Source: CAYLRU01 sp964386565 (GTDB taxonomy: Bacteria > Desulfobacterota > Desulfobacteria > Desulfobacterales > UBA5616). Taken from it: a DNA stretch of 64,000 nucleotides. Of the stretch, positions 49,540 to 58,205 are shown one piece after another. The stretch's first letter is position 1. Each line of letters starts with the position of its first letter. A program made the translations under genes and the position numbers. The notes below the pieces were generated by a model. That model saw only the letters and a list, made by a program, of their open reading frames with translations. It was not told the origin of the DNA and did no database searches. Where the stretch lies: NCBI GenBank assembly GCA_964386565.1, contig CAYLRU010000007.1, forward strand, positions 52,595 through 116,594, read 5' to 3'.

Positions 49540-49974
49540 TTATGCCAGCAGGATCTTCAGGTGCCTTCCTGCATCCTTAAAGCCGTGTTTCAGGCAAACC
49601 GGATAACCCGATTCACTGGGTTTGTTTACGATAAGTTCGCGGCATCCCCGTGAAGATACTTCATCAATGGCGGCCTTTAAGAGCTTTCCCCCGATTCCCT
49701 TTCCCCTGCCCTTCTCATCAACGATGAACTCTTCTATTGAAGCATAGATGCCGCTGCACCGAAGGGCCGTGGGGTAAGACAACGTCAGGACGCCAAGCAC
49801 ATCTTCGCCATCCACGGCTACCAGTATGGTCCCGATGTTAAAATCGTGAACAATTTTCCGAAACGTTTTTGCGCTTGCATCAAAATCCCATTGTTCGGCC
49901 CCTGCTTCGGGAAACTGTTTCAACAGCGCCATGACCTTTTGTTCTTCTTCGATTTTTACATATCGTATGTCCAT
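49540..49974 (-). CDS. GNAT-family N-acetyltransferase
   Basis: A 145-residue GNAT domain from ATG 49974 (MDIRYVKIEEEQ), with AAAGAGGATACCC in front; the longer frame to 50064 has no ribosome binding site. The acetyl-CoA loop is EEFIVDEKGRGKGIGGKLL (R/QxxGxG/A), followed by AAIDEVSSRGCRELIVN. A KHGFKD stretch with SGYPVCLKHGF near the end is usual for the fold. It acetylates an amine of unknown identity. Single gene on the minus strand. Confidence 0.87.
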   Translation of the reverse strand: MDIRYVKIEEEQKVMALLKQFPEAGAEQWDFDASAKTFRKIVHDFNIGTILVAVDGEDVLGVLTLSYPTALRCSGIYASIEEFIVDEKGRGKGIGGKLLKAAIDEVSSRGCRELIVNKPSESGYPVCLKHGFKDAGRHLKILLA

Positions 49975-50386
49975 CCTGGGTATCCTCTTTACGATGGTTA
50001 CGGGTGGGGAAACGCCTGAATTTAAATTCGCGCCTTTACGTTCATGTTTATCATACCGTTGCACTCTTTTTCAAAACTATTTTTTCGAAGTCCTTTTTAG
50101 TTCTCTCGTTGCTTTACGGATCTGCCCCTGATCCCGGCGTAAAAATCATTGCCAAATCAATCCGTATCGTTATATGCAATAAATCCTGTTTTAATTGCAC
50201 GTTCAGTTTTATATGTAGCGTAGTGCCCGTCCGGAAAAGGCATCTTTTGGCCCGGAGCTGCGTTTTCGCTCTTTTGAAATCCTCGAACAGCGCTCTGTTC
50301 CCGCGGTTTCCAAATCGCTCAGGCCTTGCTCTGAATCAAAATCTGCAATTTCCGGACGGACAAAAAAATAAATTAAGGAGACCCTT
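49975..50386. other. Intergenic region with MITE-like repeat B, copy 2
   Basis: About 410 bases between the GNAT start and the antiporter. The left half is AT-rich and shows no gene. The right half is the repeat element 50224-50362. AAGGAGACCCTT precedes the antiporter ATG, just outside the element. Confidence 0.5.
50224..50362. repeat. MITE-like repeat family B with terminal inverted repeats
   Basis: A 139-base element bounded by TGCCCGTCCGGAAA (50224-50237) and TTTCCGGACGGACA (50349-50362), 14-base terminal inverted repeats with one mismatch. Inside are GGCATCTTTTGGCCCGGAGC and AAATCGCTCAGGCCTTGCTC. The same blocks in the same order occur at 42466-42640. No coding frame and no transposase are present, so it would be a non-autonomous element or a large structured repeat. 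It ends 24 bases before the antiporter start. Confidence 0.68.
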
Positions 50387-51865
50387 ATGGCGGTAAGTTT
50401 ATCTCTGATTATCCTGCTGGGATTGACAGCGGATTATGCGGCAAGGCGAATGAAAATTCCCGGGCTGGTCGGCATGCTTTTCGCCGGTGTGATCTGCGGC
50501 CCTTATGTATTTGATTTGTTCGCGCCGGAAATGATGGCGGTATCCGGAGATTTCAGGAAAATCGCGCTGATCGTTATCCTGCTTCGGGCCGGATTTGAAT
50601 TGCACAAAGACACCCTGAACCGGGTGGGAAAAACCGCCCTTGCAATGAGCTGTATCCCGGCCGTATTTGAAATTGCCGCCATTGTCCTTATCGCTCCGGT
50701 GTTTTTGCCCGTTTCATACTATGATGCAGCCGTGCTGGGTACGATTCTGAGCGCAGTATCCCCGGCCGTGGTCGTTCCGCTGATGATCGATTTCATGGAC
50801 CACGGCCGGGGCGGAAAAAAAGGAATCCCCACCCTGATATTGGCGGCATCTTCCATTGACGATGTTTTTGTCATTGTCTTATTTACCATCCTTGTGGGTA
50901 TGCACGGCGGTGCGACCGATCATCTGTGGGTCAAGCTGGCACAGGTCCCCGTTTCGATCCTTCTGGGCATTGCCGTCGGTCTAATTCCGGGCTATCTTCT
51001 TTATCGCCTCTTTATAAAATACGATTTCAAACCCCCAAAACGAACCATCCTGGTACTGGGGACGGCCGTTTTCATATCCTGGATCGAAGCAGTTTCCGAA
51101 AAATGGATTCCCATTGCCGGTCTGCTGGGGGTAATGGCCATCGGATTCATTATCCTTGAAAAATCCGAACCCGTGGCTCACCTGATCTCTCAAAAACTCA
51201 AAAAAATATGGGTTTTTGCCGAACTGCTCCTGTTTGTACTCGTGGGAGCACAGGTCAACATCCATGTCGCTCTGGATGCAGGTCTGGCCGGCGCTCTCGT
51301 CATTATGGCCGGACTGCTGGCAAGGAGTATGGGCACGTACATTTCCCTGATCGGCACCGGCTTTAATATGCGGGAAAAACTTTTTTGCATTGTCGCCTAT
51401 ATTCCAAAAGCCACGGTTCAGGCGGCCATCGGCGCCGTTCCCCTCTCCATGGGCATGGCCTCGGGGGAAATCATTCTTGCCGTGGCCGTCCTCTCCATCA
51501 TCATCACGGCGCCCATCGGCGCTGTGGGCATTAAATTTATCGGTGAACGTGTACTGGACGCCGGGAAACAATCACCATACCGATTCAAGGATTTGAGGGA
51601 AAAACTCATGCTTCCCCGCGTCGGTGAAAGAATCCGGAGCAAACAGTTTGATACTGTCTGGAAAGTGATCGAGGAAAAGGAAATCTGGATAAAACCGCCG
51701 GAAGACTCAAAAAATCCAGGACAACATCTGATTCCGGCCGTTTTGATTCGTCTGTGGAAAGAGGACAGCGCAACAGGCCCGGGCAAAGGGAAAACACAAG
51801 TCCGTTGTTACAGCAGCATTGATCCGTCTTTCAACGATCACTGGGAAATCATATATGACTGGTAG
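50387..51865 (+). CDS. Cation/proton antiporter (CPA family)
   Basis: A 492-residue monovalent cation/proton antiporter. It has about eleven to twelve membrane helices (LILLGLTADYAA, IALIVILLRAGFELH, AAVLGTILSAVSPAVVVPL) and ILAASSIDDVFVIVLF, the conserved Asp-Asp-containing helix of NhaP/Kef-type antiporters. A soluble C-terminal tail of about 90 residues (from PRVGERIRSKQFD) may be regulatory. It exchanges Na+ or K+ for protons at the inner membrane. Single gene; repeat B lies in its promoter region. Confidence 0.9.
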   Translation: MAVSLSLIILLGLTADYAARRMKIPGLVGMLFAGVICGPYVFDLFAPEMMAVSGDFRKIALIVILLRAGFELHKDTLNRVGKTALAMSCIPAVFEIAAIVLIAPVFLPVSYYDAAVLGTILSAVSPAVVVPLMIDFMDHGRGGKKGIPTLILAASSIDDVFVIVLFTILVGMHGGATDHLWVKLAQVPVSILLGIAVGLIPGYLLYRLFIKYDFKPPKRTILVLGTAVFISWIEAVSEKWIPIAGLLGVMAIGFIILEKSEPVAHLISQKLKKIWVFAELLLFVLVGAQVNIHVALDAGLAGALVIMAGLLARSMGTYISLIGTGFNMREKLFCIVAYIPKATVQAAIGAVPLSMGMASGEIILAVAVLSIIITAPIGAVGIKFIGERVLDAGKQSPYRFKDLREKLMLPRVGERIRSKQFDTVWKVIEEKEIWIKPPEDSKNPGQHLIPAVLIRLWKEDSATGPGKGKTQVRCYSSIDPSFNDHWEIIYDW

Positions 51866-51966
51866 GGGAAAAATTTGCGGCAACAGGTTGATTGCCGTCT
51901 AGAGCTGTGGTATTCGACGACACGAACTTAATTATCCTGTAAAACGATATTCGGAAAAAGATACCC

Positions 51967-52176
51967 GTGGCATATAAAAAAGAACAATTGACGGAAGCCT
52001 ATTTACTTGCCGGTATAAAACGAGATACATTAAACGACGCCCAAAAACGTTTATTCGATAAAATCATCACGCTGTTGATAACAAAATGCAACCAACAGGA
52101 TGTGCCCGTCAGCAGCATGGCAGAAGCATTTAAAGAAATCCACACCGTTATTGATGAAGATCCTCTGTTTTCGTAA
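51967..52176 (+). CDS. Small hypothetical protein
   Basis: 69 codons from GTG 51967 (MAYKKEQLTEAYLLAGIKRD). Mostly helical and charged (DAQKRLFDKIITLLITKC, MAEAFKEIHTVIDEDP), without signal peptide. Only weak GGAAAAAGA stands upstream. I do not recognise a family. It follows the antiporter by 100 bases and is convergent with the J-protein gene. Confidence 0.5.
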   Translation: MAYKKEQLTEAYLLAGIKRDTLNDAQKRLFDKIITLLITKCNQQDVPVSSMAEAFKEIHTVIDEDPLFS

Positions 52177-52226
52177 ACACCGGGTCATCCAAAAGCGTAA
52201 CGCGCCATCTTCACAGACAAAAAAGA

Positions 52227-52937
52227 TTATTTTTCAAGTATGGCGGCAGGTGCCGGCCGGATCCACCTGTTTCGATCGCCGTCATAAAACCATTTGTCTT
52301 TGAAGCCGCGACGCTTTCTGAATATTGGATTTTCAGACCATGCCAGCAATTGCCGGTAGGCATCATGGATTTTTTTAAAATGCTTCGCATCCCCTCCCTT
52401 ATCCGGGTGATGGCGTTTGGCCTGACGTCGATATGCCGACTTGATGTATTGAAGCGCTTTTTCCGATTTTAACACTGATTTTTCCAGTTCGAGACAGGTC
52501 AAAATCTTTCCGTTGACCGCAGGAATCATCGTTGTAATGGGATCCATACTGTCAGCGGAAAGGTGTTCTTTTTCAGCGCAGTTAAACACGTGACGACTGG
52601 CAAGGTATCTTTTTTCCGTTCTTTTCTTTTCTTTCCACCAGATACCCCCCAGGTAATTGGACAGACGGATGAAATCATCAGCCGGTTTCATTCCGGGCGT
52701 CCTGGGAAACATAAAGCTGAACAAGGCTTTGGAATGATACGGAAGCACGTCCATAATGATTTCCGTTTTGGTGAAATAAAATGTTGCATACCGGGTATTC
52801 AGCGCCTTGAGTAAACCGGTCCGGATGTTCAACTGAAAGTGCAGCCGCTGCCGGCATGCCAAAGAGCAGTACCTTCGTCGCTGCATGTCTTTCTGTTTTC
52901 CGCAGGATAAACAGAATTTTTCCTCTGGTTGCGTCAT
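52227..52937 (-). CDS. Zinc-finger J-domain protein
   Basis: A 236-residue protein in three parts. N-terminus: a short four-cysteine zinc finger, CLSCGKQ...RYCSLACRQRL. Middle: about 130 residues of unknown fold with LNTRYATFYFTKTEIIMDVL. C-terminus: a J domain with IKSAYRRQAKRHHPDKGGDA, containing HPD. It is therefore likely a DnaK co-chaperone that binds clients through the N-terminal part. It differs from the TerB-J protein at 3273-4028. ATG at 52937; only weak upstream AGAGG-like signals. Single gene. Confidence 0.83.
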   Translation of the reverse strand: MTQPEEKFCLSCGKQKDMQRRRYCSLACRQRLHFQLNIRTGLLKALNTRYATFYFTKTEIIMDVLPYHSKALFSFMFPRTPGMKPADDFIRLSNYLGGIWWKEKKRTEKRYLASRHVFNCAEKEHLSADSMDPITTMIPAVNGKILTCLELEKSVLKSEKALQYIKSAYRRQAKRHHPDKGGDAKHFKKIHDAYRQLLAWSENPIFRKRRGFKDKWFYDGDRNRWIRPAPAAILEK

Positions 52938-53252
52938 GATGATGTGGTGATAATTCTATTTTCGTTATTAATCCGGAAAGTTAAGTTCAGGCAAAAATCG
53001 CGGTCAGAAAAAATGGCGGCAAGTGGCTGCCTTATCTCTTTCAGCCTGCCCAATCGTTTGCATCATAATAAAAATTGTATTAAAATGCTACAGGGTTTTG
53101 ACAAATTATTTATAATGATATATATAACTTTCAATTATCAAAAAGCAAGGTGCAGGGCCTTTGAGCACTGACCCTGATCGGTGCCATTCATTTATCAACA
53201 TCATTTATTAATTAAAAAGATGAACCCGGAATAATATTTTGGAGACAAATTC
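52938..53252. promoter_or_regulatory. Promoter region of the PAS-LuxR regulator
   Basis: About 315 bases without a gene. At 53098-53126 is a sigma-70-like promoter: TTGACA (53098-53103), 17 bases, TATATA (53121-53126). The transcript would have about 120 bases of 5' leader before ATG 53253, which has TTTGGAGAC upstream. Confidence 0.6.
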
Positions 53253-54146
53253 ATGGCAAATTCATTACCCCACAAGGAACTTGAAAAAAAGGTTGCCGAA
53301 CTGGAAAAGAAAGTGCAGCAGCTCCAAGAGGTGGAGAAACGATTCCTGGCGTTTCTGGATAATCTTGACTGTGAAGCATTCATGAAAGATGAAAAACATC
53401 AATTTGTCTTCATGAATAAACATATGCGGAATGAATATGAAAAAAGCGGCTATTTGGAAAAACCTGTCCATAAACTGGTGCCCAAAAAAATGGCCGACCA
53501 GATTATTGAAGAAGATAAAAAAGTATTCTCAGGTGAAACGATTAACGTTATTCGGACAATTCAGGATAAATCCGGGCAAAAAAGAATCTATCGGGTTATC
53601 AAGTTTCCGTTTCCACAACATGGACAAACCAAGCTGATTGGTGGAATTTCACAGGACATCACCGAGTATTCGAAGCAAAACATCGAATTGGCCCAATTAA
53701 ACGAAAAGCTTAAAACAAAAAATATGATGCTGGAAGAAAGCAACGTGGCCTTACGGGTGTTGCTAAAAAAACGGGATGAGGACCGGGTCGAAACGGAAGA
53801 AAAAATGCTTTACAATGTAAAGGAACTGATTAAGCCATATATTGAAAAATTGAAAGAAACAGAATTGACACCCCTTCAAAACGCCTTATTAAGTGTCGTC
53901 GAATTGAATATCGATGACATCATATCACCTTTTGTCAGGGACATGTCCCTGAAATTTATGAAGCTCACCCCCATGGAAATTCAAGTCGCCAACCTCATCA
54001 AGCAGGGAAAAACGACAAAACAGATTGCCGAATTGATGAACCTGTCGGGCAGAACCATTGAAACCCACCGAAAAAAAATACGGACGAAAATCGGTATCGG
54101 CAATAAAAAGGCAAACCTGAGATCCCATCTCTTGTCACTGCAATAG
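53253..54146 (+). CDS. PAS-LuxR transcriptional regulator
   Basis: A 297-residue regulator. N-terminal coiled coil (ELEKKVAELEKKVQQLQEVE), then a PAS fold (FLAFLDNLDCEAFMKDEKHQ; LIGGISQDITEYSKQ), a second coiled coil (KTKNMMLEESNVALRVLLKK) and a C-terminal LuxR/GerE helix-turn-helix: KLTPMEIQVANLIKQGKTTK, QIAELMNLSGRTIETHRKKI. It has no histidine kinase or receiver domain, so the PAS domain probably senses a small ligand or redox state directly. It is followed by a hairpin and then gmd, so it may regulate the fucose-nucleotide genes. Confidence 0.87.
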   Translation: MANSLPHKELEKKVAELEKKVQQLQEVEKRFLAFLDNLDCEAFMKDEKHQFVFMNKHMRNEYEKSGYLEKPVHKLVPKKMADQIIEEDKKVFSGETINVIRTIQDKSGQKRIYRVIKFPFPQHGQTKLIGGISQDITEYSKQNIELAQLNEKLKTKNMMLEESNVALRVLLKKRDEDRVETEEKMLYNVKELIKPYIEKLKETELTPLQNALLSVVELNIDDIISPFVRDMSLKFMKLTPMEIQVANLIKQGKTTKQIAELMNLSGRTIETHRKKIRTKIGIGNKKANLRSHLLSLQ

Positions 54147-54170
54147 GGGGGTATCAAAAAAGTAACCCGC

Positions 54171-54186
54171 CGCCTGATAACAGGCG
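54171..54186. terminator. Short hairpin after the PAS-LuxR gene
   Basis: CGCCTG-ATAA-CAGGCG, a perfect 6-bp stem within CCGCCGCCTGATAACAGGCG, followed by ACGGTCCTGTTTTC with four Ts. A weak intrinsic terminator between the regulator and gmd. Confidence 0.45.
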
Positions 54187-54282
54187 ACGGTCCTGTTTTC
54201 AGCTTCCGGGAAAATAATATATACCATTTATATTTTGAGGCCATGGCCGCCCGGGAGTGCTTTAAACGGCAAGGGGGTTTTC

Positions 54283-55398
54283 ATGAAACGCGCGCTGATA
54301 ACCGGAATCACGGGTCAGGATGGGGCATATCTGGCATCGTTTTTGTTGAATAAAGGGTATGAGGTCCACGGCATAAAAAGACGCGCCTCATCTTTTAACA
54401 CGGCGAGAATAGACCACTTATATCAGGATCCCCACGAGAAAGATGTCCGTTTTTACATGCATTACGGTGACTTAACAGATGCAACAAATCTCATTCGTAT
54501 TATCCAGGAAGTCAGGCCGGAAGAAATTTATAACCTTGCCGCACAAAGTCATGTCAAAGTGTCCTTTGAAACGCCTGAATATACTGCAAATTCGGACGCC
54601 CTGGGAACATTGAGAATTTTAGAGGCCATCCGCATCCTGGGAATCAAAGAGCATGTCAGGTTTTACCAGGCATCCACCAGTGAAATGTACGGCAATACAT
54701 CTGAAATCCCTCAAAAAGAGACAACACCTTTTTATCCGAGAAGTCCTTATGGTGCTGCCAAGGTATATGCCTATTGGATAACCGTGAACTACCGGGAGGC
54801 ATACGGTATCTTTGCCTGCAACGGAATTCTCTTTAACCATGAATCTCCCATAAGGGGAGAGACCTTTGTCACACGAAAAATTTCCAGGGCTGCCGCAAGA
54901 ATAGCCCTCGGTCTTCAGGATTGTCTGTATATCGGAAATTTAAATGCCAGGCGCGATTGGGGTTATGCAAAAGATTATATCCGTGCCATGTGGCTGATGC
55001 TTCAACACCATGAACCGGGAGACTATGTGATCGCCACCGGTGAAAATCATTCTGTCAGGGAATTTATTGAAAAAGCCTTTAACATTGTCGGCATATCGCT
55101 GGAATGGAAGGGAAAAGGAATTGAAGAGTACGGCATTGTATCGTACATATCCGATGCGGCGATATCTTCCCTGGCTGTCGGCGACACCATTGTTCGTATT
55201 GATCCCCGGTATTTCAGGCCCACGGAGGTGGATAATCTGCTCGGTGACCCTGCCAAGGCAAAAAATATATTGGGATGGGAACCGACCCTTTCATTTGATG
55301 AACTTGTCAAGTGCATGGTTGAAGGAGACATCAGGAAGGCAAAGCAGGACCAGTTGTGCCGCGATGCAGGATTTACGACATACAATCATTCGGAGTAA
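54283..55398 (+). CDS. gmd: GDP-mannose 4,6-dehydratase
   Basis: GMD of 371 residues from ATG 54283 (preceded by AAGGGGG). Converts GDP-mannose to GDP-4-keto-6-deoxymannose, the precursor of GDP-fucose and GDP-rhamnose. It has the cofactor motif ITGITGQDGAYLASFL, GIKRRASSFNTARIDHLYQD, the catalytic YQASTSEMYG with Thr-Glu, and YPRSPYGAAKVYAYW (YxxxK). The frame extends upstream to 54235, but that part is not family-like. It is the first gene of the gmd-fcl pair. Confidence 0.95.
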   Translation: MKRALITGITGQDGAYLASFLLNKGYEVHGIKRRASSFNTARIDHLYQDPHEKDVRFYMHYGDLTDATNLIRIIQEVRPEEIYNLAAQSHVKVSFETPEYTANSDALGTLRILEAIRILGIKEHVRFYQASTSEMYGNTSEIPQKETTPFYPRSPYGAAKVYAYWITVNYREAYGIFACNGILFNHESPIRGETFVTRKISRAAARIALGLQDCLYIGNLNARRDWGYAKDYIRAMWLMLQHHEPGDYVIATGENHSVREFIEKAFNIVGISLEWKGKGIEEYGIVSYISDAAISSLAVGDTIVRIDPRYFRPTEVDNLLGDPAKAKNILGWEPTLSFDELVKCMVEGDIRKAKQDQLCRDAGFTTYNHSE

Positions 55399-55422
55399 AC
55401 CGGTCTAAAAAGAGATATCCAA

Positions 55423-56562
55423 ATGGCATCAGGATCAGATAAATCCATGAGTATTTATGTCGCCGGGCACAGGGGAATGGTAGGATCAGCCATTGTTCGG
55501 GCATTGGCATCAAGGGGATATGGAAATATCATTACCCGGACCCACCAGGAACTGGACCTTTGCGACCAATTGTCCGTTCGACGCTTTTTTCAAAGTCAAA
55601 AAGTCGATTATGTCATACTGGCAGCAGCAAAGGTCGGCGGAATTTTTGCCAACAGCTCCCTGCCGGCCCAATTCATCTATGAAAACGTCATGATTGCCGC
55701 CAATGTCATCCATGAAGCATTCCGAACCGGCATTCGCCGGTTGCTCTTTCTCGGCAGTTCTTGCATCTATCCCAAAATGGCCCCGCAACCGTTAAAGGAA
55801 GACTACCTCTTAACCGGACCCTTGGAACCCACAAACGAACCCTATGCCGTTGCAAAAATAACCGGTATCAAGTTATGCGAATATTACAACCGCCAGTACA
55901 ACACGAATTTTTTCGCGGTCATGCCCACCAATCTTTACGGGCCAAACGACAACTACGATCTTGAACAGTCTCACGTGCTGCCTGCACTGATTCGAAAATT
56001 TCACCTGGCAAAACTCGCAATGCGTGGTGACTGGGAAGGTATCCGGAAGGATGAAAAGACGTTCGGCCCGATTACCGAAGATCTTCGAAACGCACTGGGG
56101 ATACCTCATTCAACGAAGAAAAACGCTGACGCATCGGTTTCAGACACCGGTCGGAACGCTGCTGTTATCTTATGGGGAAGCGGAAATCCTTTCCGGGAAT
56201 TCCTCCATGTGGATGATCTGGCCGATGCCTGTATTTTCCTGATGGAAAAGTCCGTACCGGATCAAAATATTTTTTTCCCCCGGAATGTAACAAGTTTGGA
56301 CAAAATCCGGCCGGACTTATCCCTCCCCGTTTTTAACATCGGTTGTGGTGAAGATCTGACTATTCGCGATCTTGCTCTTTTGGTCAAAAAAATTGTCGGG
56401 TATCATGGAAACATCATTTGGGATAATGCCAAGCCCGATGGAACTCCCAGAAAACTGCTGGACATTTCCAGGATTTCACGCCTTGGGTGGAAACCCCAAA
56501 TACCCCTGCCGGACGGCATTAAAAATACTTACCGGGCTTATCTTGATCAGGTATCAAGTTAA
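55423..56562 (+). CDS. fcl: GDP-L-fucose synthase
   Basis: GDP-4-keto-6-deoxy-mannose epimerase/reductase (Fcl/WcaG), 379 residues; the usual length is about 310-320. Motifs: SIYVAGHRGMVGSAIVRAL, LAAAKVGGIFANS, GSSCIYPK, NEPYAVAKITGIKLCE (YxxxK). The extra length is mainly an insertion of about 55 residues between LAKLAMRGD and ILWGSGNPFREFLHVDDLAD, in the substrate-lid region. Completes GDP-L-fucose for fucosylated polysaccharide or LPS. Starts 24 bases after gmd. A second ATG at 55447 (MSIYVAG) is nearer the family start, but the first has AAAGAGA upstream. Confidence 0.94.
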   Translation: MASGSDKSMSIYVAGHRGMVGSAIVRALASRGYGNIITRTHQELDLCDQLSVRRFFQSQKVDYVILAAAKVGGIFANSSLPAQFIYENVMIAANVIHEAFRTGIRRLLFLGSSCIYPKMAPQPLKEDYLLTGPLEPTNEPYAVAKITGIKLCEYYNRQYNTNFFAVMPTNLYGPNDNYDLEQSHVLPALIRKFHLAKLAMRGDWEGIRKDEKTFGPITEDLRNALGIPHSTKKNADASVSDTGRNAAVILWGSGNPFREFLHVDDLADACIFLMEKSVPDQNIFFPRNVTSLDKIRPDLSLPVFNIGCGEDLTIRDLALLVKKIVGYHGNIIWDNAKPDGTPRKLLDISRISRLGWKPQIPLPDGIKNTYRAYLDQVSS

Positions 56563-56915
56563 GCGACAATGCCGTTTTAGATTCTTATTACATTACATGT
56601 CTTAAATCCTGTCTTTCACATTATTCATGAGGGTTGTGAGTGGTAAAACCTATACAAGAATAACAACCCGCAACTTTAATTCACAATTTTTTATTTCAGT
56701 TATTTCTTGGCCAGGCGCCTCAATTCCCATATGATAATTATAATTATTATTATTACTATGATATTATTTGATTTTTTAATATATAACGGAATTATTTTTT
56801 ATTATTTCGACTGAATTTATGTATTGACTTTTTATATCATATTATTATAGATGGTTTTCCGGCCATTCACCCATAATCACTTGATCTAAACCGCGTTAAT
56901 TATAGGAGACTTATT
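56563..56915. promoter_or_regulatory. AT-rich intergenic region and promoter of the ComEA-like gene
   Basis: Some 350 bases, very AT-rich from 56730. A promoter can be read at 56824-56851: TTGACT, 16 bases, TATAGA. It would give about a 60-base leader to the ComEA-like ATG, which has TAGGAGAC upstream. No gene is seen between fcl and this promoter. Confidence 0.5.
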
Positions 56916-57197
56916 ATGAACAGAATTTCCAGATTAAGCCCTTTTGTAATTATCCTGCTTGTCCTGTTTCTCTTTCTGCCCCATGCAATGGCTGAAGAAT
57001 CCGGAAAAATCAACATCAACACCGCTTCTTTGGATGAGTTGATTAAGTTGGAACGAATCGGACCCAAGTATGCACAGCGAATCATCGATTACAGAGAAAA
57101 CATCGCGCCGTTTGCCGAGCCCCAGGACATCATGAAAGTGGAAGGCATCGGCTTGAAAACCTATGAAGTCAATAAAGACGTAATAACCATAGATTGA
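56916..57197 (+). CDS. ComEA-like exported helix-hairpin-helix protein
   Basis: A 93-residue protein with a cleaved signal peptide (hydrophobic FVIILLVLFLFLPHAMA, cut after AMA at about 26) and then a double helix-hairpin-helix domain of the ComEA C-terminal type: KININTASLDELIKLERIGP and MKVEGIGLKTYE. ComEA binds double-stranded DNA at the cell surface during uptake; stand-alone HhH proteins of this size also occur in non-competent bacteria. Other competence genes are not in the window. Single gene. Confidence 0.88.
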   Translation: MNRISRLSPFVIILLVLFLFLPHAMAEESGKININTASLDELIKLERIGPKYAQRIIDYRENIAPFAEPQDIMKVEGIGLKTYEVNKDVITID

Positions 57198-57276
57198 TCC
57201 GGATTATGGGTGTTGGCCGTCCCTTCTTCCAACATGCCGCAAAAAATCAGCTGCACAAATCATCCCTAAAATGCCC

Positions 57277-57305
57277 TTGACATCAGTATTTTTCTGGTGT
57301 TAAAA
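57277..57305 (+). promoter_or_regulatory. Candidate promoter of the ribosomal operon
   Basis: TTGACA at 57277-57282, then 17 bases, then TTAAAA at 57300-57305. It is about 130 bases before the rpsF ATG, leaving room for a structured leader. Confidence 0.5.
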
Positions 57306-57389
57306 GAATAAATTTTATTGTCTGTGGGTTTTTTGCATTTGATGAGTTCGTAAAAAGCCGGGCCATATGCAGGAAATCCCCCGGTTTAT

Positions 57390-57433
57390 CCTTGCTCCGG
57401 TCTGTTTCCGGGGCTTTAACAGCCACAAGGAGG
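57390..57433 (+). promoter_or_regulatory. Possible S6/S18-type autoregulatory leader
   Basis: CCTTG (57390-57394) can pair with CAAGG (57426-57430), which is the first half of the rpsF ribosome binding site CAAGGAGG. Inside is a hairpin of CTCCGG with CCGGGG (57395-57400 with 57408-57413), leaving a 12-base bulge on the 3' side. A structure that hides the Shine-Dalgarno upstream of rpsF-rpsR fits the known S6:S18 leader regulation, but the exact consensus was not checked. Confidence 0.4.
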
Positions 57434-57437
57434 TTGG

Positions 57438-57929
57438 ATGAAAAGATACGAAACAATTACCATCATTGATCCGGATCTGTCCGAAGAGGGACGAAAGCCG
57501 ATTCTCGAAAAGGTCGGTGCTTTGATTTCGGGAAAAAACGGGGTGCCCATTCTTGTTGATGAGTGGGGCTCACGAAGACTTGCCTACGAAATCAAAAAAA
57601 GAACCCGGGGATATTACATCCGGTTTGATTACTGCGGCGATGGTCCTCTTGTTGATGAGATTGAAAGATTCTGCCGAATTGATGACCGTGTTTTAAAGTA
57701 CATGACGGTCCTGATCGATGAAAAGGCAGACCCGGAAGAAATTCAAAAAGAGGCTGATGAAGCAAAGAAAAAAAGCGAGGCGGCAAACGCAAAGGCGGCT
57801 GATCAGCCTGGACCGGCAAATGAGGCCGACAATGCCGAACCCGCTTCAGAGGCTCCGGAAACAGAACCTGAAGCAACCGCAACAGATGATGACTTAGGTG
57901 AAAAAGCAAAGGAGGAGCCCGATGAGTGA
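57438..57929 (+). CDS. rpsF: 30S ribosomal protein S6
   Basis: S6, 163 residues: MKRYETITIIDPDLSEEGRK at the N-terminus, then LVDEWGSRRLAYEIKKRTRG and YIRFDYCGDG. The folded part ends at about 100; the remaining 60 residues are an Ala/Glu/Pro-rich tail (EADEAKKKSEAANAKAAD...), far longer and more acidic than in E. coli. First gene of rpsF-rpsR-DUF2232-rplI. GGAGGT precedes the ATG. It overlaps rpsR by eight bases. Confidence 0.96.
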   Translation: MKRYETITIIDPDLSEEGRKPILEKVGALISGKNGVPILVDEWGSRRLAYEIKKRTRGYYIRFDYCGDGPLVDEIERFCRIDDRVLKYMTVLIDEKADPEEIQKEADEAKKKSEAANAKAADQPGPANEADNAEPASEAPETEPEATATDDDLGEKAKEEPDE

Positions 57930-58191
57930 TAACACAAAACATAGAAAGGTCAGAACGGCCAAAAAAAGAGTCTATCATCGACGGAAAGTATGCCGATTCT
58001 GCGCGGACAGCAGTATCGTCATTGATTATAAAGATCAGAAGACGCTGAAATATTTTATTACGGAAAGGGGGAAAATCATACCCCGGCGCATATCCGGAAC
58101 CTGCGCAAAACATCAGCGGGCACTGACGCATGCCATAAAGCGTGCCCGAACGATTGCACTGCTTCCTTATGTCGGCACCTTGGACACTTAG
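57922..58191 (+). CDS. rpsR: 30S ribosomal protein S18
   Basis: S18 from ATG 57922 (MSDNTKHRKVRT), placed by AAAGGAGGAGCCCG; the longer frame from 57898 would include the ribosome binding site. It has YHRRKVCRFCADSS, SGTCAKHQRALTHAIKRART and LLPYVGT. It is the zinc-binding (C+) form, with CRFC and CAKH as ligands. 89 residues; normal length. Confidence 0.96.
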   Translation: MSDNTKHRKVRTAKKRVYHRRKVCRFCADSSIVIDYKDQKTLKYFITERGKIIPRRISGTCAKHQRALTHAIKRARTIALLPYVGTLDT

Positions 58192-58205
58192 ATGGACCAT
58201 GATGG

